From contig OY730477.1 in NCBI GenBank assembly GCA_963422745.1, positions 1,674,001-1,738,000 on the forward strand: a stretch of 64,000 nucleotides of DNA, read 5' to 3'. The notes under the pieces were generated by a model that had not been told where the DNA came from, did not search any database, and saw only the letters and a program-made list of their open reading frames with translations. The stretch comes from G963422745 sp963422745. Lineage in GTDB: Bacteria; Actinomycetota; Acidimicrobiia; Acidimicrobiales; Aldehydirespiratoraceae. This document shows positions 1 through 8,969 of this stretch, in pieces. Made by a program: the position numbers and the translations under genes. The first letter of the stretch is position 1. Each line of letters starts with the position of its first letter.

Positions 1-516
1 TTGTTGGTAGGTCGCCTCCGTGTCTTTGGCCGGGATCGGCGCCTATGGGATCTTGTGACCGAACCCGTGGTGGCGCAGGGATCCGACGAGGTAACCGCCT
101 TAGCCCTCGGGGGTGGCCTCAACGACGATGATGTGGCACGATTTGAGGGGGTTGCCCGCAAGGGCACCATCGGGGCTTTGCTGGTCGCGGGTCTTGGTTT
201 TGTGGGTGTCATATACGCAGCGGTTGTGGTGAGTGCCGGTGCGGTTCCCACGGACTCCCCAGCGAAATCGTTGGTGGTTCTGGCTCCGGCGGTGATCGCT
301 TTGGCGGCGTTGGTGTTCTGGGCGTTGCCCAGGTTGTTTGTATGGCAGCGCTACCGATCGGCGGTAGTAGATCCGGCTTGCCTGCTGGCACGCATCGCCC
401 GGGACGGTGGCTTGCGGACCGAGCCGGTCGTCACAGGCACGGAGACCGAGGTTGGTGACGAAGCAGGCGTTCACCGTTCGGGAGAATCAGGCGACATGGG
501 TTGTGTTGATGCTTAG
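1..516 (+). CDS. Two-TM membrane protein, possibly 5'-truncated
   Basis: Open frame from the first base (TTG) to a TAG stop, 171 codons. The true start may lie before the window. Two hydrophobic segments are visible at about residues 56-80 and 89-114, separated by a short polar loop, followed by an acidic C-terminal tail. I do not recognise the family. The TAG sits directly before the spacer leading to the secreted fibronectin-domain protein. An antisense frame over the same bases has no recognisable domain and is treated as a shadow. Confidence 0.55.
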   Translation: MLVGRLRVFGRDRRLWDLVTEPVVAQGSDEVTALALGGGLNDDDVARFEGVARKGTIGALLVAGLGFVGVIYAAVVVSAGAVPTDSPAKSLVVLAPAVIALAALVFWALPRLFVWQRYRSAVVDPACLLARIARDGGLRTEPVVTGTETEVGDEAGVHRSGESGDMGCVDA

Positions 517-579
517 GTGAGAAGTCGGCCACGTATGTTGTGTTGGCGTTGCCTGGCGGTTCGGTGTATCTTTTTCGTT

Positions 580-2337
580 ATGGAGAAGAGGTCTGTGGGT
601 GTTGGGCGACTGTGTTGGTTTCTTGTGGGTGCTGGGTTGCTCGGGATTTGGGGTTCGTTTGGGATTGATCCTGCTTGGGCTGGGAGTCCTGGGGATGCGG
701 TGGTCGGAGCTGCAGTCGCAAGGTCTCCACAGTCGCCGTCTTATCTGAGCACGTCGGTGTCTTCTGCGCCTCGTGATGTTTCGGTTGTTGCTGGTGACCG
801 GCGGGTGAGGCTTTCTTGGTCTGCTCCGGTTTCGGATGGTGGTGCGCCGGTTCTGCGCTATTACTGTTGGTATAAGCCTGTCGGGGGTAGTTGGGTGTTG
901 GGGGTTGTCACCAGTTCGCGGTCATGTACTGTTACAGATCTATATAACGGTACGGAATATGTTCTTGCGGTTCGTGCCGGCAACCGAATAGGTATCAGTT
1001 CTGAATCAAACAGGGTGACTGCTACACCGACTGGTTCTGTGTCGGTGTCTTCTGCGCCTCGTGATGTTTCGGTTGTTGCTGGTGACCGGCGGGTGAGGCT
1101 TTCTTGGTCTGCTCCGGTTTCGGATGGTGGTGCGCCGGTTCTGCGCTATTACTGTTGGTATAAGCCTGTCGGGGGTAGTTGGGTGTTGGGGGTTGTCACC
1201 AGCGCTCGGTCATGTAGTGTTATAGATCTTTCTAATGGTAGGGAGTATGTTTTTTCGGTTCGTGCCGGAAACCGAGTCGGTATTAGTTCTGAGTCTAAGA
1301 GGGTTACTGCTACACCGATTTCGTTTGTTGTGGGTTCACCGCGTTATAGCGTTACTGAAGGAGCTTTGATTGGGACGCTTGGGTCTGCGTATATGGCTCT
1401 GGATTCCTATAATGGCGACTGTGTGACGCGTTCCAGGAATAGGTTGACACCGAGCAGGTTGGCTGCTGTCATGCTGTCCATACCGGTTTGGGAGATAGCC
1501 AGCGGAAAAAGGAATCTGGCTGTATCTCCGATGACGCTGTCTCGATGGGATCAATGGGGTCTAGGACTCAGTGGTGGACGCAGCAATAAGTCTTTGTATT
1601 CGCACAGGACTTACTCTGACGAGAAAAGGGCTCACTGGAACCCCGGTGTGGGCTTATGGCAACTTGACATTATAGAGGAGGCCTTGAAACTGAATCATGC
1701 CGAGCGGGCCGATACAACCAATGGCGGTTTGGTAGTGGCCAAACTACTCAGAGATAAGTTTTGTTCAGATACCAGAGACGCCAGATTGAAAGTCTATTTA
1801 CGACAGAAATGGAACGCGTGCCAAAGTGGAAACAGGTGCTATGCAACCTATCGGGACATTTACAATGAAGGCAATGATTCTTTGGATTTCAAGCAAGTGT
1901 CGGGCTCCGATGTTGATGGCGGTGTTCAGGAGTGGAAATGTCGATGGCGCGACAAGCAAGGCCAAGACAGCATTAGTTGGAAATGTTATCTATACAATAC
2001 GGATCAGCCTCCTCGGCAAGGCTGGATGGATACCCAAGACCCAGAAGGTGTAGGGTCTAGAACTCCGCTCGCTGCTCCGTTCATATCATTCACCCATGCT
2101 AATACTCTCTATGCGGTGTTTCCCAAATCCTTCACAGGGTATGATATGACCCTCTTCAAGGCAGTACCGAAGGGAGCCGACGCGCGGACGTCCAAACTCG
2201 GGCCAAGCAACAACGGCTGGTATAACGACACTGTCAATGGAAAGACTCTATATGTCAAATGTGCGGACCCGACCCATCTGGTCGGGACACGATCAGGTGC
2301 AACACGATGCGATTGGATCAACACCAATGAACTATGA
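580..2337 (+). CDS. Secreted fibronectin type III protein with possible lysozyme-like C-terminal domain
   Basis: About 585 residues from ATG 580, chosen because it places a classical signal peptide at the N-terminus (positive MEKR start, hydrophobic stretch, cleavage near AWA at about residue 34). Two fibronectin type III domains follow (about residues 60-150 and 155-247), nearly identical to each other, each with the core RVRLSWSAPVSDGG. The C-terminal ~330 residues are Cys-rich and contain a Glu (E305, context PVWEI) about 50 residues before GVGLWQLD (near 358). This resembles the Glu...GLMQ arrangement of lytic transglycosylases, so a cell-wall hydrolase is possible but unproven. Codons are unusually T-rich compared with the housekeeping genes, hinting at a different history. 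Confidence 0.6.
   Translation: MEKRSVGVGRLCWFLVGAGLLGIWGSFGIDPAWAGSPGDAVVGAAVARSPQSPSYLSTSVSSAPRDVSVVAGDRRVRLSWSAPVSDGGAPVLRYYCWYKPVGGSWVLGVVTSSRSCTVTDLYNGTEYVLAVRAGNRIGISSESNRVTATPTGSVSVSSAPRDVSVVAGDRRVRLSWSAPVSDGGAPVLRYYCWYKPVGGSWVLGVVTSARSCSVIDLSNGREYVFSVRAGNRVGISSESKRVTATPISFVVGSPRYSVTEGALIGTLGSAYMALDSYNGDCVTRSRNRLTPSRLAAVMLSIPVWEIASGKRNLAVSPMTLSRWDQWGLGLSGGRSNKSLYSHRTYSDEKRAHWNPGVGLWQLDIIEEALKLNHAERADTTNGGLVVAKLLRDKFCSDTRDARLKVYLRQKWNACQSGNRCYATYRDIYNEGNDSLDFKQVSGSDVDGGVQEWKCRWRDKQGQDSISWKCYLYNTDQPPRQGWMDTQDPEGVGSRTPLAAPFISFTHANTLYAVFPKSFTGYDMTLFKAVPKGADARTSKLGPSNNGWYNDTVNGKTLYVKCADPTHLVGTRSGATRCDWINTNEL
753..1202 (+). repeat. 288-bp-period direct repeat encoding two FN3 domains
   Basis: Bases 753-914 recur without visible difference at 1041-1202 (offset 288 bp, 96 codons). 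The remainder of each unit (about 915-1040 and 1203-1328) differs at many sites, both synonymous and replacement. A long identical block abutting a diverged block suggests partial gene conversion, or re-duplication, between the two domain copies. Confidence 0.9.
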
Positions 2338-2428
2338 ACCTCTTTTGTCTTATCGGCTTCGCCGTGTTGTTAGCGGCTGGCGTAAACGGTTGGGATCTGT
2401 TACGCGGTTCTTGGGATGGGTTTGCCGA

Positions 2429-3925
2429 ATGAGAAATCCGAGATTGTCGGCTGCCGGTTTGTTGGTATTGACGGTGACAGCAGGTTGCGGTCAGGGTTCC
2501 GAGGTCGCCACAATCCCGGATGCAACCCAACCGCATGAGACACCCGTCGCTACCGAGTCACCCGTCGCCACCAATGAGATATCTGTTGCGACCACGGCTA
2601 GCGTTGATGAGTCCATCGGTGGCATTGACTCTATTCCGATCGAGTCGGGTGGATCCGTATCCACCAGCATGCCATCCACGACTACCGTGGCATCCACAAC
2701 CACTGTGCCGTCTACGATTACTGTGCCGTCTACGATTACTGTGCCGACCACAACGACAGTATCACCGTCGGTGCCGTCGGAGAAGAGGGCTGTGGATGAG
2801 GTTATCCATGGTGGGTTCTGGCGGGAGTCGCTCTTGGTGGATGAGATACAAAGAGAACTGTCTCCGTGGAGGGAGGTGATCGGTGAGGTCTTGGATTTGT
2901 GTGATGATCGGGAGGCGTTGGCGGCGTTCACAGGAAAGTTGTTGAACCCTGATCAGGCGTTAATGGATGCGCAACAAGACGTGATCCGAGACCATCGTCT
3001 TCAGAATATGGTGTCTTGTGATCCTGAGGGTCTGAGGTATGCTTATATCACAGTAGATGGTCCATTTCCTCCGGGTGTGTCACCGGAAGACGCGATCAAG
3101 GTGTATGAAGAAGATCTAGCCTTTTCGCCTTTGTTTGAGGAAGTGTCTGCCCTCCCTCCCGGTAATCGGATGGGATATTACGGGCCTCATTATCCTGTTG
3201 ATTCTCACGCTGATGAGGTATCGGTAATGCACGGGACGGTCACAGTGATCGATGGTGTGATACGCGGGTTGGTTCAGAACCGGTCCCGGGATTTGTGGGC
3301 CCGTGATCTGGTTGTCTCCGCCGGTGACAACGAATGGAGGTATCCGTTGACGGTGCAACCCGGGGAGTTGGCGCCTTTCGAGATTGAGGGTTGGGCTGGT
3401 TCAAGCGACCCGGATGATGTTGATTTGCAGATAACCGCCTCGCTCAGTGCGACTGTTGATGTTAGCCGCGCTCTCCGGTTGGAAGGAGCTCCGGGATTCT
3501 GGGCAGGTACTTGGGAAGAGTTTCTTGAGATCAAACCTGCTTTCGCGATACCTGATCCTCCAACGGGTCCTTTCGGCTATTATGAAATGAGCGCAGACCT
3601 CCTTGTGCCTACCTCACACCCTGAATTAGCCGATCAGGTCATGAACCAGACTATTGAGGATCTACGCGCGTATACCGTATTCCGTGGTGATGACGATATA
3701 TCTGTGATTGATGTGATCGAACCGGCGATCTATGAGTGGTATGATCCACGTTTTTCCGATCCAAACTATGAGTATGATCCATATGAGGAGGACTTGGGTA
3801 TATACATCCCAGTTGACCGAATCCCCAGCAAAGCGGGACTTGGGGCCATCAGTGTGGGCTTCAAGACAAGAGATGCCTACGATCTGACCTGGATCGGAGG
3901 AGCCAACAACCTGAACACACCCTAA
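2429..3925 (+). CDS. Putative lipoprotein with Thr/Val-rich linker
   Basis: About 498 residues. ATG 2429 is preferred over upstream in-frame ATGs because it gives a lipoprotein signal: MRNPRL, a hydrophobic core, then lipobox TAGC at about residue 21. After the Cys comes a low-complexity Thr/Val/Ser/Pro linker (about residues 25-120) with a perfect 18-bp tandem unit at 2711-2728 and 2729-2746. The remaining ~370 residues are acidic, rich in Pro/Tyr/Asp, and match no family I recognise. An extracytoplasmic, membrane-anchored protein is the most that can be said. It follows the FN3 protein closely, and both may belong to one accessory segment. Confidence 0.6.
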   Translation: MRNPRLSAAGLLVLTVTAGCGQGSEVATIPDATQPHETPVATESPVATNEISVATTASVDESIGGIDSIPIESGGSVSTSMPSTTTVASTTTVPSTITVPSTITVPTTTTVSPSVPSEKRAVDEVIHGGFWRESLLVDEIQRELSPWREVIGEVLDLCDDREALAAFTGKLLNPDQALMDAQQDVIRDHRLQNMVSCDPEGLRYAYITVDGPFPPGVSPEDAIKVYEEDLAFSPLFEEVSALPPGNRMGYYGPHYPVDSHADEVSVMHGTVTVIDGVIRGLVQNRSRDLWARDLVVSAGDNEWRYPLTVQPGELAPFEIEGWAGSSDPDDVDLQITASLSATVDVSRALRLEGAPGFWAGTWEEFLEIKPAFAIPDPPTGPFGYYEMSADLLVPTSHPELADQVMNQTIEDLRAYTVFRGDDDISVIDVIEPAIYEWYDPRFSDPNYEYDPYEEDLGIYIPVDRIPSKAGLGAISVGFKTRDAYDLTWIGGANNLNTP

Positions 3926-4207
3926 CAAACCAAAAAGGCGACAACGATCTGATACGAACCGCTGTGCTCAGTCAGTCCTATTTGCTGACCAACGGATCAT
4001 CTCCTCCGCAAACTGAGAAGGTCCAAACAGATGATAGTTTCGGGTTTGAGGCTGAAAATCTGAAGCAAGTTGATAAGTGTTTTGGTGATCACTGTGGTGC
4101 TGCAGTGGATCTTCGGGCCTTGTGATGCGTTCGCTGTAGCTGCGGATTCATCGACGAGGGTGTGAACCATGCATTAGCATGGCGATGAGCCTCCCCGGGA
4201 GCTATGG
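3926..4207. other. 282-bp spacer, nothing recognised
   Basis: Spacer between the lipoprotein and the glycosyltransferase. No RNA gene, clear terminator, repeat or convincing open frame was seen. A minus-strand frame overlapping 4089-4499 lacks domain features and is a shadow of the glycosyltransferase. The spacer probably holds the promoter of the 4208-10415 gene block, but I cannot point to it. Confidence 0.4.
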
Positions 4208-5125
4208 ATGCCAAACCCATCATCGCCCGGTAACTCACCTCACCGGCGAGCCTATGTTGACCGGGTCTGTGGACAACACGGCCAGCGTGAGCGTCCCGAC
4301 CCTCAAGGTTTGAAGACCGTTCGTCACGGGTCTCCGGATGAGGTCCGGCTCTCGGTTGTAGTTCCCGCGCACAACGAAGCAGAACGCGTGGTTCGCACGG
4401 TCTGTGAGATCCGTCGTCAGCTTGCCGATTTCGAAGACCGCGGTGTTGAAATCGTTGTAGTGGACGATGGTTCTGATGACGGCACGGCCGATTCGGCAAC
4501 CCAAGCTGGCGCCGATCTGGTGCTCGTTCATCGGGAGAACAGGGGCAAGGGTGCCGCGGTGCGGACCGGCGTCAAGGCCGCCCGGGGACAAACCATCGGG
4601 TTCATCGACGCCGATCTAGCCTATGCCCCGAGCCAACTCATGGGCTTCGTGGAGGCGATAGAGGCTGGCACCGATGCTGTGATTGGCATCCGCACAAGCT
4701 CAGGCTTACGCAACCGTGGCAAGTCACTGATCCGCTCACTGGGGAGCCGGTTGGTCAACATCGTCGCCAACGCGGCTCTCGCGGGCAACTACCGCGACAC
4801 CCAGTGCGGATGCAAGGCATTCCGCTCCGATATCGCCAAGACCTTGGCTGAAGCAGGAAAAATCGACGGGTTCGCCTTCGACATCGAGATCCTGTTGCTC
4901 ATAGAGCGCTACGGATTCTCGCTACTTGAAATGCCTGTGGAGGTGGTCGACAGCGACACCTCCACGGTGCGCGCCATTCCCGATGGGATGGGATTACTGC
5001 GTGACATCTGTCGCATCCGCCGGGCAGCCCGCAGTAACGCGTACCCTATAACGCCCGCCGAAGCGATCGAAGAAGACGTTACGCCGACTTCGTGTTCGGC
5101 GCCAGGAAGGGGCCAGCAGCAGTGA
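4208..5125 (+). CDS. GT2 family glycosyltransferase (ALG5/DPM1-like polyprenyl-phosphate sugar transferase)
   Basis: 305 residues. The GT-A fold is clear: VVVPAHNEAERV at the start of the catalytic domain (about residue 50), VVVDDGSDDGT, NRGKGAAVRTG, and the metal-binding IDADLAY. Later DTQCGCKAFR matches the acceptor-side motif of dolichyl-phosphate glucosyl/mannosyltransferases. These enzymes move a sugar from UDP-Glc or GDP-Man to a polyprenyl phosphate at the cytoplasmic face of the membrane. No C-terminal membrane segments are visible, so it is the soluble ALG5/DPM1-like type. ATG 4208 gives a ~45-residue non-conserved leader, so the true start could be internal. Its stop overlaps the next gene's GTG by 4 bp, implying translational coupling with the phosphomannomutase that would supply mannose-1-phosphate. 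Confidence 0.8.
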   Translation: MPNPSSPGNSPHRRAYVDRVCGQHGQRERPDPQGLKTVRHGSPDEVRLSVVVPAHNEAERVVRTVCEIRRQLADFEDRGVEIVVVDDGSDDGTADSATQAGADLVLVHRENRGKGAAVRTGVKAARGQTIGFIDADLAYAPSQLMGFVEAIEAGTDAVIGIRTSSGLRNRGKSLIRSLGSRLVNIVANAALAGNYRDTQCGCKAFRSDIAKTLAEAGKIDGFAFDIEILLLIERYGFSLLEMPVEVVDSDTSTVRAIPDGMGLLRDICRIRRAARSNAYPITPAEAIEEDVTPTSCSAPGRGQQQ

Positions 5126-6468
5126 GTACCGATTTCGAGGCTGTGTTCAAGGCCTACGACGTTAGAGGCACCGTAGGAGATCAGATCGACGCCGACGGTG
5201 TCCGGTCCATCGGCGGCGCATTCGCGCGATTCGTACGTCAACACAACGCAGGGAGCGTCATCGTGGGTCATGACATGCGTCCTGAGGGCGCTGAGTTCGC
5301 CGCAGCCTTCGCTGCAGGCGTGATTGATCACGGGGTCGACGTCATCGATGTCGGCCTGTGCTCAACCGAGATGATGTACTACGCGTCCGGCACGCTGGAC
5401 ATGGCCGGTGCGGTATGCACAGCTTCGCACAACCCGGCGGGCTACAACGGCATCAAGATGTGTCTGTCAGGGGCCTTGCCGATCACCGAGAAAGGACTTG
5501 CCGACATCAAAGCGATGTCGATTGCCGGACCTGATAGGTGCACAACACGCGGCAGCCGAACCGAGTTCGATCCACTGGCTGGCTATGTGGACCACGTTCG
5601 CTCGTTTATTGATCCCAAGGTCTTGCGCCCGCTCAAGGTGGTGGTCGACTCGGCCAACGGAATGGGCGGACTTGTCGTCCCGGCCGTCTTCGAAGGGCTT
5701 GGGTTTGACCTGGATCACCTCTACGCCGATCTCGACGGAACCTTCCCCAACCATTCAGCGGATCCTCTGAGGCCCGAAAACCAGAGAGATCTGATGGACA
5801 GGGTACTCACCGTCGGTGCCGACCTCGGGATTGCCTATGACGGTGACGCCGATCGAGTGTTTTTCGTTGATGAGCAAGCACGGCCGATCTCGGGATCAGC
5901 GACGACCGCGTTGGTTGCCCGTCATATCCTGGCTCAGGAACCGGGTGCTACCGTTGTGCACAACCTGATCTGTTCACGTGCAGTACCTGAGGTGATTGCC
6001 GAATGCGGGGGCAAGGCCGTGATAAGCCGGGTCGGACATGCCTACGTCAAACAGTTGATGGCGCGGACCGGAGCTGCTTTCGGGGGTGAACACTCCGGAC
6101 ATTACTACTTCCGTGAGAACTACCGGGCAGACGGTGCGGTGATAGCCACACTGATCGTGCTTGAGGTGTTGAGTCGCCACCCCGGTGCAATGAACGATCT
6201 GGTGTTGCCACTTGATCGCTACGCAGGATCCGGCGAGATCAACTTCGTGGTGTCCGACACGGCCAAGATGATCGAAAAGGTGGCCAACGCCTACAGTGAC
6301 GCCGACCAGCACAGACTTGACGGCATCACGGTGCAACTCGACGACTGGTGGTTCAATCTTCGGCCCAGCAACACCGAACCACTGCTTCGCCTGAACCTTG
6401 AAGCTTCCAACACAGCACAGATGCAACGACGCGTCAAGGAACTGCAAGCCTTGCTGGCTCTCTTATAG
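5122..6468 (+). CDS. manB: Phosphomannomutase/phosphoglucomutase
   Basis: About 448 residues. It interconverts hexose-6-phosphate and hexose-1-phosphate in GDP-mannose or glucose-1-phosphate supply. All four signatures of the alpha-D-phosphohexomutase family are present: the phosphoserine loop TASHNPAGYNGIK, the metal loop DGDADR, the sugar-binding GGEHSGHYYFR and the phosphate-binding RPSNTEPLLRL. Start GTG 5122 overlaps the upstream TGA (GTGA) and has an AGGAAGGGG ribosome site about 10 bases before it; the in-frame ATG at 5092 lies inside the upstream gene and is less likely. The neighbouring SIS isomerase and ManA favour a mannose role, though substrate specificity cannot be read from the sequence. 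Confidence 0.93.
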   Translation: MSTDFEAVFKAYDVRGTVGDQIDADGVRSIGGAFARFVRQHNAGSVIVGHDMRPEGAEFAAAFAAGVIDHGVDVIDVGLCSTEMMYYASGTLDMAGAVCTASHNPAGYNGIKMCLSGALPITEKGLADIKAMSIAGPDRCTTRGSRTEFDPLAGYVDHVRSFIDPKVLRPLKVVVDSANGMGGLVVPAVFEGLGFDLDHLYADLDGTFPNHSADPLRPENQRDLMDRVLTVGADLGIAYDGDADRVFFVDEQARPISGSATTALVARHILAQEPGATVVHNLICSRAVPEVIAECGGKAVISRVGHAYVKQLMARTGAAFGGEHSGHYYFRENYRADGAVIATLIVLEVLSRHPGAMNDLVLPLDRYAGSGEINFVVSDTAKMIEKVANAYSDADQHRLDGITVQLDDWWFNLRPSNTEPLLRLNLEASNTAQMQRRVKELQALLALL

Positions 6469-6526
6469 TCCCTGTATCCGCCTGAAAGGCGACAAGCAAG
6501 CGCCAACGCGGCCTAGATTGTGACCG

Positions 6527-6763
6527 ATGCCCCTTGACGCACGACTGCTGGAGATCCTCGCCTGTCCCCTGGATCGGGGTGCTTTGCTGTACTTCGCCGA
6601 CGAGGAGATTCTCTACAACCCACGCCTTCGTCTCCGCTACAGAATCCATGACGGAATTCCCGTGATGCTCCCCGAGGAGGCAGAACCCGTGGATGATAGC
6701 GAGCACTCCCGACTCACGGCCAAGGCGCAAAACAACGGAGCCGGAACCACCAACGGGTCGTGA
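6527..6763 (+). CDS. Trm112-like / UPF0434 small protein
   Basis: 78 residues. LLEILACPLDRGALLYF followed by YRIHDGIPVMLPEEA is the characteristic core of the Trm112/YcaR family, small zinc-ribbon-like proteins that in other organisms act as partners of methyltransferases. Only one Cys (in ACPLD) is visible, so a full zinc site is absent. The C-terminal ~20 residues are low-complexity and overlap the start of the next gene in another frame. Its position inside a mannose-metabolism operon suggests co-expression, but its partner is not evident. Confidence 0.8.
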   Translation: MPLDARLLEILACPLDRGALLYFADEEILYNPRLRLRYRIHDGIPVMLPEEAEPVDDSEHSRLTAKAQNNGAGTTNGS

Positions 6764-7712
6764 CTTGACCCCCGACGAACTTCTAAAGTCCGTTCGGTTT
6801 CTGCCGGATCAGGTGCGTGACATAGCGATCGCTGCTGCTGATGTTGATGGACTGCCTGCTGTGGATACGGTTCGGGAGGTTGTCGTTTTGGGTGTTGGTG
6901 GTGCGAGGATCGCGGGTGACGTTGTTGGCGCGCTTTGTGAACTGCATGGACGGGTTCCGATCGTGGCCACCGGGGCTCGTTGTCCAAGATGGGTGTCCGA
7001 CACCACTTTGGCGGTAGCGGTGTCACATCTTGGCGGTGAGGATGCGGCCTTTGCGGCAGCTCGCGAAGCCAGAGCGGCGGGCGCAGCGCTGATCGCGGTA
7101 ACAACCGGGGGTCGCCTAGCGGATGCCTGCGCTCACTGGGGCGTGCCGGTGGTGACAATTGACCCTGATGCCGGTCCTGCGGCGGGGCTCGGCGCCACCA
7201 TCATCCCTGTGCTTGTATTGCTTGAGCGACTGGGATTCGTGTCGGGTATGAGCAAGGCGGTTTCTTCAAGCGCTGAGCAGCTTGCCGCACGGCTAGCGGC
7301 GCTGGTTGACCACGACGTCATCAACCGCCTCGCCGAGGAACTCCCGGGACGCCTGGCCATCGTCGCTGGTGCTGGCATGGTCGGCAAGCACGCGGCTCGC
7401 CGTTGGGTGCAGGAACTCGACCAAGTTGGTGAGATCGCGGCTGTGCGCCGCCGGTTGCCCACCGGTTCGGTTGATGTCGCCGCAGGTGTGCGCCTCATGA
7501 AGGCCACTGAACGTGGAGCGGTCCTCATCTTGTTGCGCCACGACTACGAACCCGAGGGTCTTGATGGTGGCGTCGCCATGCTGCCGGAACACTTCGAACG
7601 GATCCATACCTTCCGTGCCGAAGGGGACACCGCCCTCGCACAGCTTCTTGATCTCGTCGTAGTTTCCGACGCGGTGGCAGCGGCACTGTTGCTCAGAGCG
7701 TCTCGCCAATAA
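6693..7712 (+). CDS. SIS-domain bifunctional phosphoglucose/phosphomannose isomerase-type protein
   Basis: 339 residues. Two SIS (sugar isomerase) halves can be seen: the first around VVVLGVGGARIAGDVVGAL (about residues 63-81), with PIVATGARCP and AVAVSHLGGEDAAF; the second around LAIVAGAGMVGKHAARRWVQ, followed by a C-terminal HTFRAEGDTALAQLLDL region typical of the PGI/PMI family. It would isomerise fructose-6-P to glucose-6-P or mannose-6-P. ATG 6693 has a GAGGAGG ribosome site 12 bases upstream and overlaps the preceding gene by 71 bp; TTG 6765 is an alternative start. A class I ManA lies immediately downstream, so the two could duplicate or divide the isomerase function. Confidence 0.8.
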   Translation: MIASTPDSRPRRKTTEPEPPTGRDLTPDELLKSVRFLPDQVRDIAIAAADVDGLPAVDTVREVVVLGVGGARIAGDVVGALCELHGRVPIVATGARCPRWVSDTTLAVAVSHLGGEDAAFAAAREARAAGAALIAVTTGGRLADACAHWGVPVVTIDPDAGPAAGLGATIIPVLVLLERLGFVSGMSKAVSSSAEQLAARLAALVDHDVINRLAEELPGRLAIVAGAGMVGKHAARRWVQELDQVGEIAAVRRRLPTGSVDVAAGVRLMKATERGAVLILLRHDYEPEGLDGGVAMLPEHFERIHTFRAEGDTALAQLLDLVVVSDAVAAALLLRASRQ

Positions 7713-7740
7713 AGGTCGAGGCGGTGGACGCGGGCTGCAT

Positions 7741-8913
7741 ATGAAGCCAATCGATGGAATCGTTCGTCACTACGATTGGGGCTCAGTTGATGCCATTGCG
7801 CACTTGCTGGGTCAACCAGCGACGGGTGAACCTTTCGCTGAGTTGTGGTTTGGTGCTCACCCGTCGGCGCCTGCTGTCGTTGACGGTGTCGGACTTGATG
7901 AGATGATCGCTGCGGATCCCGTAGCTGCTCTGGGTGCCGAAGTTGCGTCAGGTTTCACTGAACTGCCTTTCTTGTTCAAGGTCTTGTCCGCGGCATCACC
8001 GCTATCGCTTCAGGTTCATCCCTCTACCGCGCAGGCCGAGGCGGGTTACGCAGACGAAGAGGCACGGAACATACCGCTGGACGCGCCGAACCGGATTTTT
8101 CGTGATCCGCGCCACAAGCCCGAGCTGGTGTGCGCCTTGTCGGAATTTTCGGCATTGTGCGGCTTCCGACGTCCCGAAGCAACGATCGCCGTCCTCGCCA
8201 CGATCCCGGAGAGATCGCTAGACCCGATTCGTGGACAGCTCCGCAACGCTTCGACCTGCGAGGTGCTTCGCGCATTGCTACAGCAACTGTTTACCTTGAA
8301 CGGCTCCGCCGCGGCCGATCTCGTCAACTCCGTAGTAGAGGCATGCCGCTCAGAGGGCCCCGATCACGGAAAAGCCGACCGGAGAATGGTCGTGACCCTC
8401 GGGGAGCGATATCCCGGCGATATCGGCGTGATCGTCGCCTTGTTGTTGAACAAGGTCACCCTCCAGCCCGGCGAGGCTTTGTTTCTCGGTGCGGGCCAGC
8501 TGCACTGCTACCTCGAAGGTACCGCTGTGGAGATCATGGCCAACTCCGACAACGTGATACGCGGTGGGCTCACCTCCAAACACGTTGACGTCGCAACGCT
8601 GCTTGAAGTCGTGAACACCACTGTGATCGATCCCGTGATTCAGTGCCCCGCCGCCGTGAACGGCGTAACCACGTATAGCGCCCCGGTTTCGGAATTCTCA
8701 CTGGCTCGCGTCGACGTTGACGGTTCAACACACCTACCCGGCGGTCCAGCGATCGTGTTGTGCACGTCGGGTTCGATGCGCTGCGTAGACCGGGCCCTTA
8801 GGCAAGGTCAGGCGCTGTGGGTTCCCGCTACCGACCGCTGCATCGGCCTTACCGGCAGCGGCACCGTATTTCGTTCCGGTGTTGGGAAACGGGCCGAGGT
8901 CTTGCGCGGTTAG
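7741..8913 (+). CDS. manA: Mannose-6-phosphate isomerase, class I
   Basis: 390 residues, the usual length for the cupin-fold class I enzyme. It interconverts mannose-6-phosphate and fructose-6-phosphate using zinc. The metal-ligand region LQVHPSTAQAEAGY and the conserved EIMANSDNVIRGGLTSKHVDV region (read as two adjoining motifs) are both present, along with KPELVCAL. It follows the SIS isomerase by 28 bp, completing a set of GT2, mutase and two isomerases that funnels fructose-6-phosphate to mannose-1-phosphate. Confidence 0.93.
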   Translation: MKPIDGIVRHYDWGSVDAIAHLLGQPATGEPFAELWFGAHPSAPAVVDGVGLDEMIAADPVAALGAEVASGFTELPFLFKVLSAASPLSLQVHPSTAQAEAGYADEEARNIPLDAPNRIFRDPRHKPELVCALSEFSALCGFRRPEATIAVLATIPERSLDPIRGQLRNASTCEVLRALLQQLFTLNGSAAADLVNSVVEACRSEGPDHGKADRRMVVTLGERYPGDIGVIVALLLNKVTLQPGEALFLGAGQLHCYLEGTAVEIMANSDNVIRGGLTSKHVDVATLLEVVNTTVIDPVIQCPAAVNGVTTYSAPVSEFSLARVDVDGSTHLPGGPAIVLCTSGSMRCVDRALRQGQALWVPATDRCIGLTGSGTVFRSGVGKRAEVLRG

Positions 8914-8969
8914 ATTCTGCGGTCGGTTGTGCATCGCGAATCCGGCCAACCTCAGTAAGGAGGCCCATC

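Noticed and set aside
4089..4591. Antisense frames over the glycosyltransferase start
   Set aside because: Low-complexity Arg/His/Pro composition typical of shadow frames in high-GC DNA.
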